This document shows positions 25,033 to 35,576 of a stretch of DNA of 64,000 bases, piece by piece. Every line of letters starts with the position of its first letter. Position 1 is the stretch's first letter. The position numbers and the translations under genes were made by a program. The notes below the pieces were generated by a model that saw only the letters and a list, made by a program, of their open reading frames with translations, did not search any database and had not been told where the DNA came from. The stretch lies in the NCBI GenBank assembly GCA_022605405.1, contig JABYQQ010000007.1, forward strand, positions 2,108,001 to 2,172,000, given 5' to 3'. This DNA is from Earliella scabrosa. Its lineage: Eukaryota > Basidiomycota > Agaricomycetes > Polyporales > Polyporaceae.

Positions 25033-26270
25033 TTAAATCGTTCTCTGGGTAACAGTAAGTGTCTCTTGTGGCGAGGCAATCACTGACACACACCTTCACC
25101 ATGGACCACTCGAATAGCACCTCTTGAATGCGCTGTTGCAGATTCGCTCCACATGATGGACAGTTGAGGGTCAGCCCGATCGGCTCCAGCAGCGCCTGCA
25201 ACGCACTTGTGGAGACACCTATACGTGGAAAATATTTCTAGTACCTTCAGCCCGATAGCAACCACCAACGAAACAGCTCTTACTCGGTAGCACGTCCCAC
25301 ACCAGCTGCGCCACGGCAAAAGCCCACGCCCGAATCAACTGCTGCTGCATTTCCTCGCTGCAACCCGGGGCAGGACGGTGCGTGGGCGGGGGCTTAAACA
25401 AGATGCTTCTGAGCGCAGCCAACCGCGACTGGTGTAGGAGGAAAAGCCGCTTCAGATACACCGGCCCCATCTTCTGTGCAGCGCTGTCCGAGATCCGTCC
25501 CAGATCGTACGCGAGCAGGTGCGAGGATATCGTCACGCAGAGGTCTTCGAGAGAATGGCGCGCGGCGAGGGCGTACGCATCGAGCGGTCGGAATGGGGCG
25601 AATGAGAGGATCAATTCGTATAAGGGCATATGCGGGACTGTGTACGCTTCGATAGATACGCCATATACCATGGTCAATGCATCGAGGGCGGCGTCAACAG
25701 CCTCGAGCGTCGGGAGGTACTGCACACATGACAGACCGTACACGGTGTGCAGGATGACATTGGCGACGTGGGAGAAGAAGGGGATGCGGATGGTCTGTGG
25801 GGCGACGGGTGGAGTCGGGACGGGAGTAACCACACTGGGCTCCGGCTTGATGAGGCCACCAAAGGCGTTGGAGGAAACGGCCAGGAGGCGTTGTCGGTGG
25901 ACGAAAAATTGGACGCCATCACCAGATATGAGCACAACGTCGGGATTGTTGCCATCGACGGAGAAGGATGGGTGGAAGGCCGTCGAGATCGAGATCGCGC
26001 CGGGGTGATCGAGAGGAGTGCCCACCTAGAGGAAATGAAGGAGGCGGTGAGCAAGTCCGCTGCATCCAGCACTAGCGGCTGGACGGTGGCGGAAAAGCGA
26101 GATGACGGACGTACCGGGGTTGGAATGCTCTCCTGCCCATCATCTAGTACAATCACCGCGTGTTCCGTCGTTTGGTTGGTTTGGGTTCCGGGAGGTAGCT
26201 TGCCGGTGGAGCTGCTGGCGGGTCCTGAGGGTTGAGCCTGAACCGCTGAGGGTAAGTCAAAATAGTCCAT
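25033..26270 (-). CDS. BTB/POZ-domain protein of basidiomycete type
   Basis: BTB domains mediate dimerisation and often recruit Cullin-3 ligases or chromatin factors. Exon 1 begins at 26270 with a disordered segment ending QESIPTP. The second exon holds the BTB core (DVVLISGDGVQFFVHRQRLL, then SNAFGGLIKPEP and IRIPFFSHVANVILHTVY). The third is rebuilt by removing a GTAAGA intron near 25245-25285 and gives LNCPSCGANLQQRIQEVLFEWS. A final tiny exon adds RTI and a stop at 25033-25035. The CPSCG segment resembles a zinc-binding turn and recurs in a large basidiomycete family without a known function. About 330 residues. Confidence 0.75.
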
Positions 26271-27400
26271 AGGGTGCGCAAGGAGATGTCCACCGCCAGT
26301 GGAGGAGGAGGGGAGGAAAGACGAGGAGAGATTGAAGTGCTATTGTCGCTGTCGTTCGGATCGTGCTCAAGGACGTTATTGTAAAATAGGTCCTATCGGA
26401 TGAACACGCTGGGCGTCCTGCCGTTGAATGCCGGCGGATTCACACTGTACCGGCGACCATGGCGGAGTCGACCCATCGACCGCGGAGGCTGCCCGGACCA
26501 ATGAAAGGGAGAGACGACAGGTCGGCGACTCGACAATCTCTCTTAGCACCGCTTGGAATGGGGACGCGACGCACGGCACGGCATATCCATGGTGCGCAGA
26601 GTATGTGAGCACACGGAGAGGGCTCGGACATGTTTACAAAAGACTGTGCAACAATTTTGGAGAAGACGTTCTCCTGGTGGTGTGCATACAGCCCGCGGGG
26701 CAGAGATACTCCGTTCCGGGTATGCCGTGGTGGTAGGTTGGGGAAAAAGGCTCGGACATGTCTTTCCACCGACCGAATCCTACCCGCAGTTGGCTAGGAG
26801 TTGCAGCACGACCATGAAGCCACATAAGCGCATGCGACTCTCTAGCCCTGCCAGGCACAACTCAGCACAATCGCCGCGCGGGACAGAAGGAGGGCAAGCG
26901 CTGTACGCATTAACGCATGTTTGAGGAAACATGTCCGGAGGTTTGACCTCCATGTTTACGCACTGTGTATCAATCAGTCGTATGAAACAAAGTTGATGAC
27001 TGAGAAGCTCAGAAGCTGATGCAATGACAGTGTCATTGTAGTACACGGAATTTATCGCAGTGCCCGGGCGTCTACTGAGCAAAGGCATTATAAGTGTCAT
27101 ATAGCGAGCAGTAGAGATAAAGACCTACCCATTGGAAACAAAAATGATTGCTGTATTATCCAGGTAACAGACCCAGTCGTTTCAGTCGCGCATGTGTTAG
27201 GGATGAAGAGCATCGATGTAAGCGCCGTCGACCAGACGGCGGATGGAGTACAAGTTTCCAAATTTGTACTCAACGCCCGGCAACTTTCGGGCCGAGGTCC
27301 ACGTAAGTGACCGTGCCGGCAGTGACTGAGTGGGTCCAATTCCCCCTCATTCCTGAACTTCGTCTCGCACTAGCAAGCTTCGAGATAGAGATAAACAGCC
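26271..27400. other. Divergent promoter region of 1.1 kb, no gene seen
   Basis: It separates the BTB gene (minus) from the DUF423 gene (plus). Short open frames on both strands lack motifs. A small inverted repeat GGAGGTttGACCTCC is present near 26940. No transposon boundary was found. Confidence 0.4.
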
Positions 27401-28085
27401 ATGCCGCATCCTACCTCATCTACCCCTCTTCTTCCTCGAGCTGCAGGCGCCTTCCCTGGCCCTGGTTTGCTATGGAGAACAGGCGCGCTCATAGGTGAAG
27501 TCGCTGTAACGCTCGGTGCACATGCATCGCTGACTTTTGGCTTCTAATGACAAGCTGCTGTCGGTATCGTTGCTGGGGCATTCGGTGCACACGGATTGCA
27601 GAAGAAGAAAGGCATCACCACGGAGAATCTGCATGCATGGCAAACAGCTTCTAGTTATGCGGTTCGTGTCAATTGGCGATAGTGTTTGCCGCATGCCGCT
27701 GGCCAGGTGTCAAGGACGCTGCCAAGGAGCATACTGAACGCTGTTCTTCTGATGCAGATTTACAACGGGCTAGGGCTCTTGTTGGTCTCGCTGCACCCTC
27801 GATTTTCGTTCCATAGGTTTGCTGGGCCTGCCATCGCTGTGGGAAGCTTGTTGTTCTCGGGAAGCATCATGACTCTGGTGCTAGCGAGAGACCGGTGGGT
27901 GCGATGTTGGTGGCAGGCGGAGAACGAAGGAAGGCTGACGACTGTGGCCACAACAGCTTCAGGTGGATGGGCCCCATCACGCCAATTGGGGGGTCGATTA
28001 TGATTGCAGGGTGAGCTTGAAGGCGGAGCAGGACATGTTCTTCCAGCTTACGCTCCGCTACAGGTACCTTGCCCTCGCCTTTTGA
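27401..28085 (+). CDS. DUF423 / TMEM256-like small membrane protein
   Basis: DUF423 proteins are small, four-helix membrane proteins of unknown function found from bacteria to animals. Exon 1 (from 27401) reads LLWRTGALIG, exon 2 gives VGIVAGAFGAHGLQKKKG and HAWQTASSYA, exon 3 starts IYNGLGLLLVSLHPRF and contains VGSLLFSGSIMTLVLARDR, exon 4 gives WMGPITPIGGSIMIAG and the last adds YLALAF and a stop. The motifs AGAFGAHG and TPIGG are diagnostic. About 155 residues, normal for the family. All four introns are 50-90 nt with GT-AG ends. Confidence 0.85.
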
Positions 28086-28420
28086 GCTGGCCGTCGACGG
28101 GCAATAGCGTCGGGCCCGAATAGTGACATCATGGCATGGCGGTGCACTGCTCCTTCCATCGATACGCGCTGAGCAGGGTGTGGGCCGCCGCCACGGTCAG
28201 TATGCTGTAGTAGACGATGTACTTTGTTGGCACGAATCGCAGACCACCTCTCAGAGAACAAAGCACACCCCGAAGAGGGCTCGTGTGAGCTGCGGGGTGG
28301 AGAGCCGTGTGAATTGACGCGAATGGACTCGGTCACGTGAGGAACGCGTCTTGCGTGTCAGAGCCATATTCGGCAATTTGTGATGCGCGTGTTCGGCTAT
28401 TGTTGCTACAGGGTCGTCTT

Positions 28421-28520
28421 CGTCTTCTCCTCTTTGCTCTTGCCATCGTGGCTCTCTCTCTCCCGTCCCCCTCTCCTCCTCGTCCCCTCCCTCCCCCGCC
28501 CCTCCACACAGGCCACTCTG
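28421..28520 (+). promoter_or_regulatory. CT-rich core promoter tract
   Basis: A pyrimidine-rich run (CTCTCTCTCCCGTCCCCCTC and similar) lies 120-220 nt before the ATG at 28642. Such tracts commonly mark transcription starts in filamentous fungi lacking a TATA box. No other element was identified between 28086 and 28641. Confidence 0.4.
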
Positions 28521-28641
28521 CGTCTCCTCACCACCCACTACCAGCCCTCTCCTGCGACGCTCGTTCAGCTCGACTAAGCGCTAACCAGCTCCTCTCGCGC
28601 TAATATCACTACGCGTCCAGCCACCTATCACTCCCTCCACG

Positions 28642-30969
28642 ATGGCTGGCCAACCGCCCATGTCGATGAATCCCTGCCCTCACCCACACCATCACGCTTT
28701 CGTGGAGGACGCGATGGCGTCGCTCCGCTTCGACTCTGGCGACCATCCAATCATCTACAACCCACCGATTTCCTCCCAGGATCCCTCGCGATCTGCTGCA
28801 CAGGCTCGCATCCACCAGGTCACTCGCCATCATTCTAACGCGAACAACGCCGCCGTTAATCTCGACCCCGCACCCGGAGATCCTGATACAGTCTTCATCC
28901 GCGCGCCTTTCACCGAGTTCCCTGGCTCATCAGACCGCAAGACTGGCCTATCATACAACGATCTCGCCGCACATCCGAATTGGTTCCTGGATACTGGCGA
29001 CTTCGTTGGTCCCAACGCCGTCAGCTATCCTCCTCAGCTCGAACCCCCTCGAGGCTGGTGTCCCACCAAAAAGAAGGATGCGAAGGATGGGTGGAAGGAG
29101 GGCGAGGAGCCGCGTTTGCGATGCACGCTCTGCCGTCGCACATATGCGGGAGTAAACGCTAAGTCGATGTGGAGGAGACATGTCTATGAGAAGCACAAGA
29201 TTGCTATGGCGAATCGTCGTGAAAACAACGATCGCCCTGGTGGACGTGGTGGCCGCGGGGCTAACAGTGAGTCACGCTGCCCTGCATCTTGTGAATTCGT
29301 CTCATCACTGGTTTATCTAGAGGAGAACAAAGTCGCATCGAGTTCGAAGGGGCCGCAAAAGGAATCCAGCGCACGTCCTGCTCCGAAGGCCCTACGCCGT
29401 GTAATCTCCTTGGAAGTTCAAGCTTCTGGTAGTGGGTGTAGCTCAAGTCAAGCCGAACCACTCTCTGCCACAATGGCGAAAGATAACGCCGCAGAGGAGG
29501 CGCAACATGCTCATAGCTCAGGAGAGGAGGAAACATCTTTTGTTGAGGGCCCGTCATTTTCAAGCACCCCTCCACAAACACCCGGTCTTTCTGAGACCCC
29601 GGCTACACCATTCGATATCGTCGTTCCCCCAGAGTCGCCCTACAATCCCCTCATGACTCCTGCGTTCCGGCACTCTCCCGCCCGTCTACCACAAAAGCAG
29701 ATCTGGCGATTCAGTCCGAAGGTTGGCCAGAAAGGTCGGGACTATACGCTTGCAATGCTGGCCCGAGGCGAAGCTAGTCCGAATGTGCGGGGACTCGACG
29801 TGAGTCCAATCGTGCTGCAACCCGCGAGCGAACGCCAGAAGCGGAGTGTTTTCAGTCCACCACGGAAATCCCCTCTAGCCGTGTCTCCTCGTAGACTCTT
29901 CTCTGAGACTGTAGAAGGCGACTCTATCCAATCCAGGTTGGACCAGCCTGGTTGGGACGCGCCATCAACTCCCAGCCATGCGCTTACGAGTGGTTTGCTC
30001 GCGAGCCCAGGACCGGGAAGACTCAACTATGGCACATCGGAATTCGACGACTTCATCCGTGATTGGATTGAAGAAGGCGCATCAAATCTTCGCAAGGAAA
30101 TCGCTGCTTCACCGTCGACCTCTACACCGTACCGCACCGGGAGGCTGGCCCCCGCCGACGAGAAGGACCAGGGTGGTCTCGACGACGAGAAGGGTCTGTC
30201 GGTAGCGCAATGGACTCCCCGCACCAAGATGTTCATCAACGGGATCGTATCCCCGCTCAGAGACCCCTGCTCGAGTCCCATCCCCAGCCCTTCGGCCGGT
30301 CCTACCACTGATAGTCGCCCTCGTGACGGTAGCGCATCGCCTTCTCCAAGGAGCGACCCATACACCTTGCTCCCGCCATTTTCCGTGGATACCCCCCTAC
30401 CCGATAGTGCATACGCTCTCCGCATGCCTGAGATGGACATGGACGTCGACTCGGCCCCAGCGAGCATCCTCGAGAGCCCTGCAAAGGCCTCGCGGTCGCT
30501 GCCTTCTTGGCAGGACATCTTCAACCCCGTCTCAAGCCCGCGCAATGGCGATTCGGGTGCACCGCCGTCCATCAGCCTTAGCGGCGCCTTCGCATCTATC
30601 GGCAGCCTCTCCGCCAGTTGCAGTGCTCCAACTCGCAAGGTCAGCAGCCCAGTCATCAGCAAGAGCGCTTCATACGCCGGTACCAGTGCGAGTGCTGGCC
30701 CCAGTACGAGCGCGAGTGGGAGCGCGAGTGGCCAGAAGAGCTCCATCGGACTCATGGATGCCGTCCTCGACAAGAAGTCACGTCGCCGGAAGCACAGCCA
30801 TTCTGAGCACCGTGGGGATGGCGAGATTGGCGTCACGGCGATGGGCAGCCCGTTCAAGATGAGCAGGAAGACGTCCAGGAGCGAGTTCCTCTACAGTCTT
30901 GACGGAGACTGCGAGATGCAGGACGCGCAGCCCAAGAAGCGTCGCAAGACCATCAGCGGACGCGACTAG
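28642..30969 (+). CDS. Conserved basidiomycete protein with a C2H2-like zinc-finger motif
   Basis: Two exons joined by removing the intron from about 29269 to 29321 (GTGAGT...TATCTAG) give roughly 755 residues. The only ordered region is near residues 150-190: RCTLCRRTYAGVNAKSMWRR followed by HVYEKHKI, a Cys-x2-Cys...His-x4-His arrangement suggesting a single zinc-binding finger. The rest is Ser/Pro-rich with many SP and TP sites (SPRRLFSE, TPRTKMFINGIVSP), typical of a cyclin-dependent-kinase substrate. A basic KSRRRKHSHSEHR and a terminal KKRRK resemble nuclear localisation signals. A nuclear regulator is plausible, but no function can be assigned. Ser/Gly repeats near 30680-30740 are low complexity. 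Confidence 0.75.
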   Translation: MAGQPPMSMNPCPHPHHHAFVEDAMASLRFDSGDHPIIYNPPISSQDPSRSAAQARIHQVTRHHSNANNAAVNLDPAPGDPDTVFIRAPFTEFPGSSDRKTGLSYNDLAAHPNWFLDTGDFVGPNAVSYPPQLEPPRGWCPTKKKDAKDGWKEGEEPRLRCTLCRRTYAGVNAKSMWRRHVYEKHKIAMANRRENNDRPGGRGGRGANSESRCPASCEFVSSLVYLEENKVASSSKGPQKESSARPAPKALRRVISLEVQASGSGCSSSQAEPLSATMAKDNAAEEAQHAHSSGEEETSFVEGPSFSSTPPQTPGLSETPATPFDIVVPPESPYNPLMTPAFRHSPARLPQKQIWRFSPKVGQKGRDYTLAMLARGEASPNVRGLDVSPIVLQPASERQKRSVFSPPRKSPLAVSPRRLFSETVEGDSIQSRLDQPGWDAPSTPSHALTSGLLASPGPGRLNYGTSEFDDFIRDWIEEGASNLRKEIAASPSTSTPYRTGRLAPADEKDQGGLDDEKGLSVAQWTPRTKMFINGIVSPLRDPCSSPIPSPSAGPTTDSRPRDGSASPSPRSDPYTLLPPFSVDTPLPDSAYALRMPEMDMDVDSAPASILESPAKASRSLPSWQDIFNPVSSPRNGDSGAPPSISLSGAFASIGSLSASCSAPTRKVSSPVISKSASYAGTSASAGPSTSASGSASGQKSSIGLMDAVLDKKSRRRKHSHSEHRGDGEIGVTAMGSPFKMSRKTSRSEFLYSLDGDCEMQDAQPKKRRKTISGRD

Positions 30970-32434
30970 GCTTTTCGCGAACCTACCACCTGCTTTCGCT
31001 ATCCTGCTTTCCCTCGTCATGTTGTTCCCAAACCGCTTTGTCAACATGGGACGAGCGGCGCCCCCTCACGCCCATCCACAACCTCCTTCCTCCGTACCGC
31101 TCAACCGATAGGCCACACCTTGCGATCGCGTTCATCTTGCTGTTTCATCTCATACGTCGTCTATATCGCTTTGTTGCTGTCGTGTCGTCGCGTTGTCCTT
31201 TGTGTCTCCATCGCTATGCCCCTTCCTATCTCGTCCGTCGCCCTTCTTGCTCGTCTCCCAGACGCCCTCGTATCGACCACACGGTGTCCAGTGTAGGCTG
31301 GAGCCCGCCGTCGTGCCCGAGCCGCGTCCCCTATGCAACTCCCCCTGTGATCGTATTGTGTAACACCAGGACTACTCTAGATGTCGCCCGTAGTACTTCT
31401 CCCCCTCCCCCTTCTTCCCCCCTCCTCCCGTCTTGCCCAAGGCTAACGCGCTCCGATTCATTCCGATTCGCGTATTTATTCCCTTGACTACCCTTACTTG
31501 ATTGACTCCTTCCTCCCCGCGTCGTCCACTCCGTAGCCACCTCTCGCGTACCCCTCCCTCCCGTCGTCCGAGATGTTCGCGGGGGGCACGCAAGGCGGCT
31601 GCAGTCCTCCCACAGAACGCTCTCCAATCTATTCGTACTGTGAAGTATTGTCGTCTGTCGCCCAAGACTATGTATTTTTGGCACCTGTCTCGCCTCCTCT
31701 TGACTTCCTATAGCTTGCGTCTGTCTCTCGATTGTTTCGATGGCTGGTTTGTGGTTTTCCTCCCTTCCTCTCCTCTTGTCTCTTCGTCGGAGGAGCTTGA
31801 CCGATATACGTACTATACGCGTAACAGACAGCACAAACCTTGGTAGCTGATAGTATGGTCGACGAATGAAAAGTGGCCTTTATCGTACTTGCGTTCGTTT
31901 GCTTCACAAGTGTTGTTGCTCCACCTATTCGCGAGCTCATTCCCCGATAGTGAGAGAGATGAAGCCATAATTGTATATTCATGATTGGTTGGATGGGAGA
32001 TCATACACATCGAGAGAGACTAGCTATGAACGAGGGAGGTCAGCAAGCCAAGAGGTAAACGAGCAGCAACGTAGACACAGCGAACGAGAAGAGGGGCGAC
32101 AGGGGTAGCGGGGAGGGGGGAGCGGATGGGACCGGTATCAATATCGACAAAGCGAAGAACGCATAACCGGGACAAGAGTGAGACGGGAGAGCTATGAACA
32201 AGATCGAACAAAAAGGAGAGTCATTAGTGGTCGTCATGGTGCAGGTTGCAGGGCGCAAAGTGCGGGTGCAAAGTGAAAAAGAAAAGAGCGGAAAGTCATG
32301 ATGTGCAAAACAAGGGGTGCATACGGAAGGTAAATCGGAGATAAGATCGTCCTATACACCTCTAGCAGCAGAGTAGAGTGATGGGGGAGTCCGTGAGCTC
32401 GGAAGCAAGTATGCACTAATATGTGGCCAATATA
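30970..32434. other. Convergent 3' region of 1.47 kb, no gene seen
   Basis: It lies between the stops of the zinc-finger-like gene and the Byr4 gene. The left 900 nt are strongly pyrimidine-rich on the plus strand, the right 400 nt purine-rich. Open frames here are by-products of this skew and show no motifs. Long untranslated regions are the likely content. Confidence 0.4.
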
Positions 32435-35212
32435 CTAGTACTGTCGCGTCGCGAGCGCACGGATCTCGTACAGATACGAGCGGTCAGGCTCTGTGAAGAC
32501 GTCGTGCCCGACGGCAAGCCAGTTCTTCAGCTCCGAGCGGTGCCGCTCCTCGGCGGCGCGGCACTTCTCGACGAAGGAGTCGTCGACGTCGCATACCATC
32601 GACGCGCGTGAGCACCGATCGCTTTCGCTCTCGGACATGCTCCGCGTATGACTGCGTGCGGGACTTGGCGCCTCCACGCGGGATGTTGAGGAGTTCGACG
32701 AGTTGTCGGACGCTGCGGTCGATCCTGATTGTAATTGTTGGCTTGCGCGAATCGTACCGCCACGCGCCTCCCAGTCGTCGTCATCCTCGTCATCTGCGAG
32801 GTCCGCGAAGACGTCTGGCTCCTCCTCGTCTGGCGGTAGCGTTGATATCCAGCACATTCGTTGGGGATCGAAGATCATGTTGCCCACAACGCGAGCACCA
32901 GACGCGAAGGAGCCTACTGGTGAGCCTATTGACGAGCCAGTGAGGTGAGTGATGAGGGCGGGTCGAGTCGATGTGCCGACGGCGGCATCGAAATCTCGGA
33001 GAGCTTGGTCGTTTCCTTCCCAACGCAGTGTGGCAGGGTTCCACTTCATCTCTCCGACGACTAAAGACAAATATGTAAGTAAACGTCACCATGATCTGTA
33101 TCATTCGAGGAGAGTACCGTACCTTTGGTTGCGCCTGAGCCACCGAGATTGCGGATGAGAGTCGGTTTCCTCCTCGATTGACCCGGGGAGGCGAGTTTCT
33201 TCCTCTTCGCACTTAGGTCCGCATCCTTCGTCCGCTCGGGTTTTGAAGGTTCGGCCGGCTTTGAGGGGAATTCTATCCGACCAGTTCGCTTGAGCGTCTT
33301 CGAAGGTCCTGGCGCCTTTGACGACTCTGAACCAAAGCACTGTGGTCAACAAAAGGTCGTACAGGAGTAAGAATGGAGATCGAGACTCACCATTGCCACT
33401 ACCAGAGAAGTCGCGCTTGCCTTTCCGGCGGATGGTGCCCGTCGCGGAGGCGTCGGAGGACTTGGGATACGACGCGCCCGGTATGCGGTTCCCATAGCCT
33501 TTTGGCTGTACCCGATATTGTCCCTCCTTCTCACGGTCTGTAGGTAGGTCCTCAAAGCCGTCGAGCTCCGTGCCGTCCCCATACGTGCGCTGCCGTTTTG
33601 GCTTCTTCAGCACCTTGGGGGCACTAGGGAGACTGGCACTGGGTGCATGTCTTGACCTGACCGACGCTGCAGACGACGCTGCCGAAGGAGGGCGGGATGG
33701 TGGACGAGCAGGTGGTAGTGGTGATGTCGAGCGGGTGAGAGGAGCAGTGGCGGGGGGAGGGGCTGAGGTGGGGAAGACATTGGAGATTGGTGTGCGGGTC
33801 CTCATGCGTGACGATGAGGTTGGCATCGTGAGCCTGAGTGCCGCAGGATTGGATGATGGTGTCGAGGGACGTGTTGGCGGAACATTGTACTCAAAACCGT
33901 GTAATCGGCTAGTAGTCGCAGTATGCGCCTTTGCTCTCGATGACGCCGTTGGTGTCTCGTATCGAGCGACAGGTGCGTTGCCCGATGCCGCAGAACCCGA
34001 CCCAGAGCCTGACGCTTGGGCCTGATTGGATTCTGTCATTGACGGTAGGGAGGCCTTACGGCCTAACCTCCTCGTTTGTGGGGGCGACGCGGGCTTAAGA
34101 CCTGAGGTCGATTTCTGGACACGCAAACTGCCCGGCTTGGCAGCCAGGAAAGTCATTGTGGAAGGTGACGCAACAGCTTGGCTGTACGTCTGCGAGCGGA
34201 CTGGCTGTGCAACCCTGCTCGGAGGAGAGGCGGGGGGAGCAGTGATTCGACGAAGCTGGGACATAGAGGAAATCGGGGGGTTATTGGGTGACTTCGCACG
34301 ATCGCTCTTGATGCGCGACGGCGGACGGAGGACAGTAGGAGGCCGTGGAGGGGCACTCTTACTGCGTGAGGAAGCAGTCGATCGCATTACAGTTTGAGCG
34401 TTCTGGAGGAGGCGGCTTGGACTGAGCTCGACATCGTTGTCAATTACAAGCCCGATCTCAAAGTCGTCCTCCGGGTCGGGACTGACAACCTTGACCCGAT
34501 CGTCAGCGAACGTTGTCTGTTTCTTCAGCTCAAGGATCTTCCCAAGCTTCTTCGCGCCGTGACCGGTTTCGAAGAGACCTGAGGGCACATCAAGACCCTC
34601 AAGGATATCTTCATCCTCCTCTTCATCCTCCTCTGTCTCCGTCTCCGGAAGCGACGCCGAAGTGTAATTGGATGATGGTGAATTGTCGGCGAACCCGAAT
34701 GTGGAGTAAGCATCGGAGGATTGTGAGGACGAGGTCTGATCCTTGTCGCCCCATTCGAGGGATGACTTGGATGTCCTGTGGGCGAGGGATAATGGTCGGA
34801 GGGATAACGTGGTAAGATCCGAAGGGAGTGCGAAACCATCCTCAAAGTCCTCGTCGATAGGACTGGGAGGCTGCTTGGATGGGAAGGGTTTGGGGAGGGC
34901 GGCGACCTTGATAGTCGACACACCCTCCTCATCTTCGTCGTCGTCGGTGGACAGCGGAGGTGGAGGGCGGATGGTGAACATTTGGGAAGCATTTTTGGAC
35001 GATCCTGACCTTGCGGCGATGCCCTTGAGGACTGATTGCGCCTTGGCCCCGCCCGTCTTTCCCAAGTTCATCTCCATATCCCAGTCCTCCTCCTCCTTGT
35101 CCGACTCAGCGTCCGAAGCGTGGATGGGGTCCCCGTCAGGAAAGTCGAAGTCGGCGTCGGGCCATTCCTCCTTGGGGAGTACGATTGTGGGAGCAGGGAT
35201 GGTTGTGGTCAT
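32435..35212 (-). CDS. BYR4: Byr4/Bfa1-type component of the two-part GAP for the septation GTPase
   Basis: Byr4 (Bfa1 in budding yeast) works with Cdc16/Bub2 as a GTPase-activating complex for Spg1/Tem1 at spindle poles, restraining septation and mitotic exit. Exons 33391-35212, 33123-33326 and 32435-33060 give 883 residues. The N-terminal two thirds are acidic and Ser/Pro-rich, starting PKEEWPDADFDFPDGD. The C-terminal signature is rebuilt across the last intron: RRKPTLIRNLGGSGATK then VVGEMKWNPATLRWEGND, followed by the second motif VVGNMIFDPQRMCWIS and an acidic segment. The extreme C-terminus (SYLYEIRALATRQY) is also family-typical. No break was seen. Confidence 0.85.
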
Positions 35213-35576
35213 AGTGAGACAATAGGTTGCACAGTATTAGGCCCGTAGACGGCAGAGATTAGGGTGAGGCTGTCGGTAGGATTCGAGAGACGAGGGAGCG
35301 GAAGGAGACTTATTGGCCCTTCATGTGGTGCGGTGGTGAAGGGCGAAGTAGAAGAGAGAAAGACAAAGACGGCGCCGGGGATGCTGGCGATGTGGCGGGA
35401 GCAGCGAGAGCGTGTGTGGCAGAAAAAACGGCGGGGTGCCTCGTGTAGTCGAGGGAGGTGTGCAAACAGCGTTGGCGGTGGGAATCGTGCCCCGGCTCTT
35501 GTCTCCAGACTCCACAAGTCCAGCCCTCTGGCGCACAAACACGTCCGATGTGTACAAACACGCCCAAACAAACATC
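35213..35576. other. Promoter gap of 364 nt upstream of the Byr4 gene
   Basis: It sits between the NRDE2 stop and the Byr4 start, both on the minus strand. On the plus strand it is purine-rich at the left, so the coding strand of Byr4 has a CT-rich leader. No gene was seen. Confidence 0.4.

Noticed and set aside
31331..31834. Minus-strand frame in the 3' region of the zinc-finger-like gene
   Set aside because: Product of a pyrimidine-rich stretch; Arg/Glu/Gly bias and no motif.
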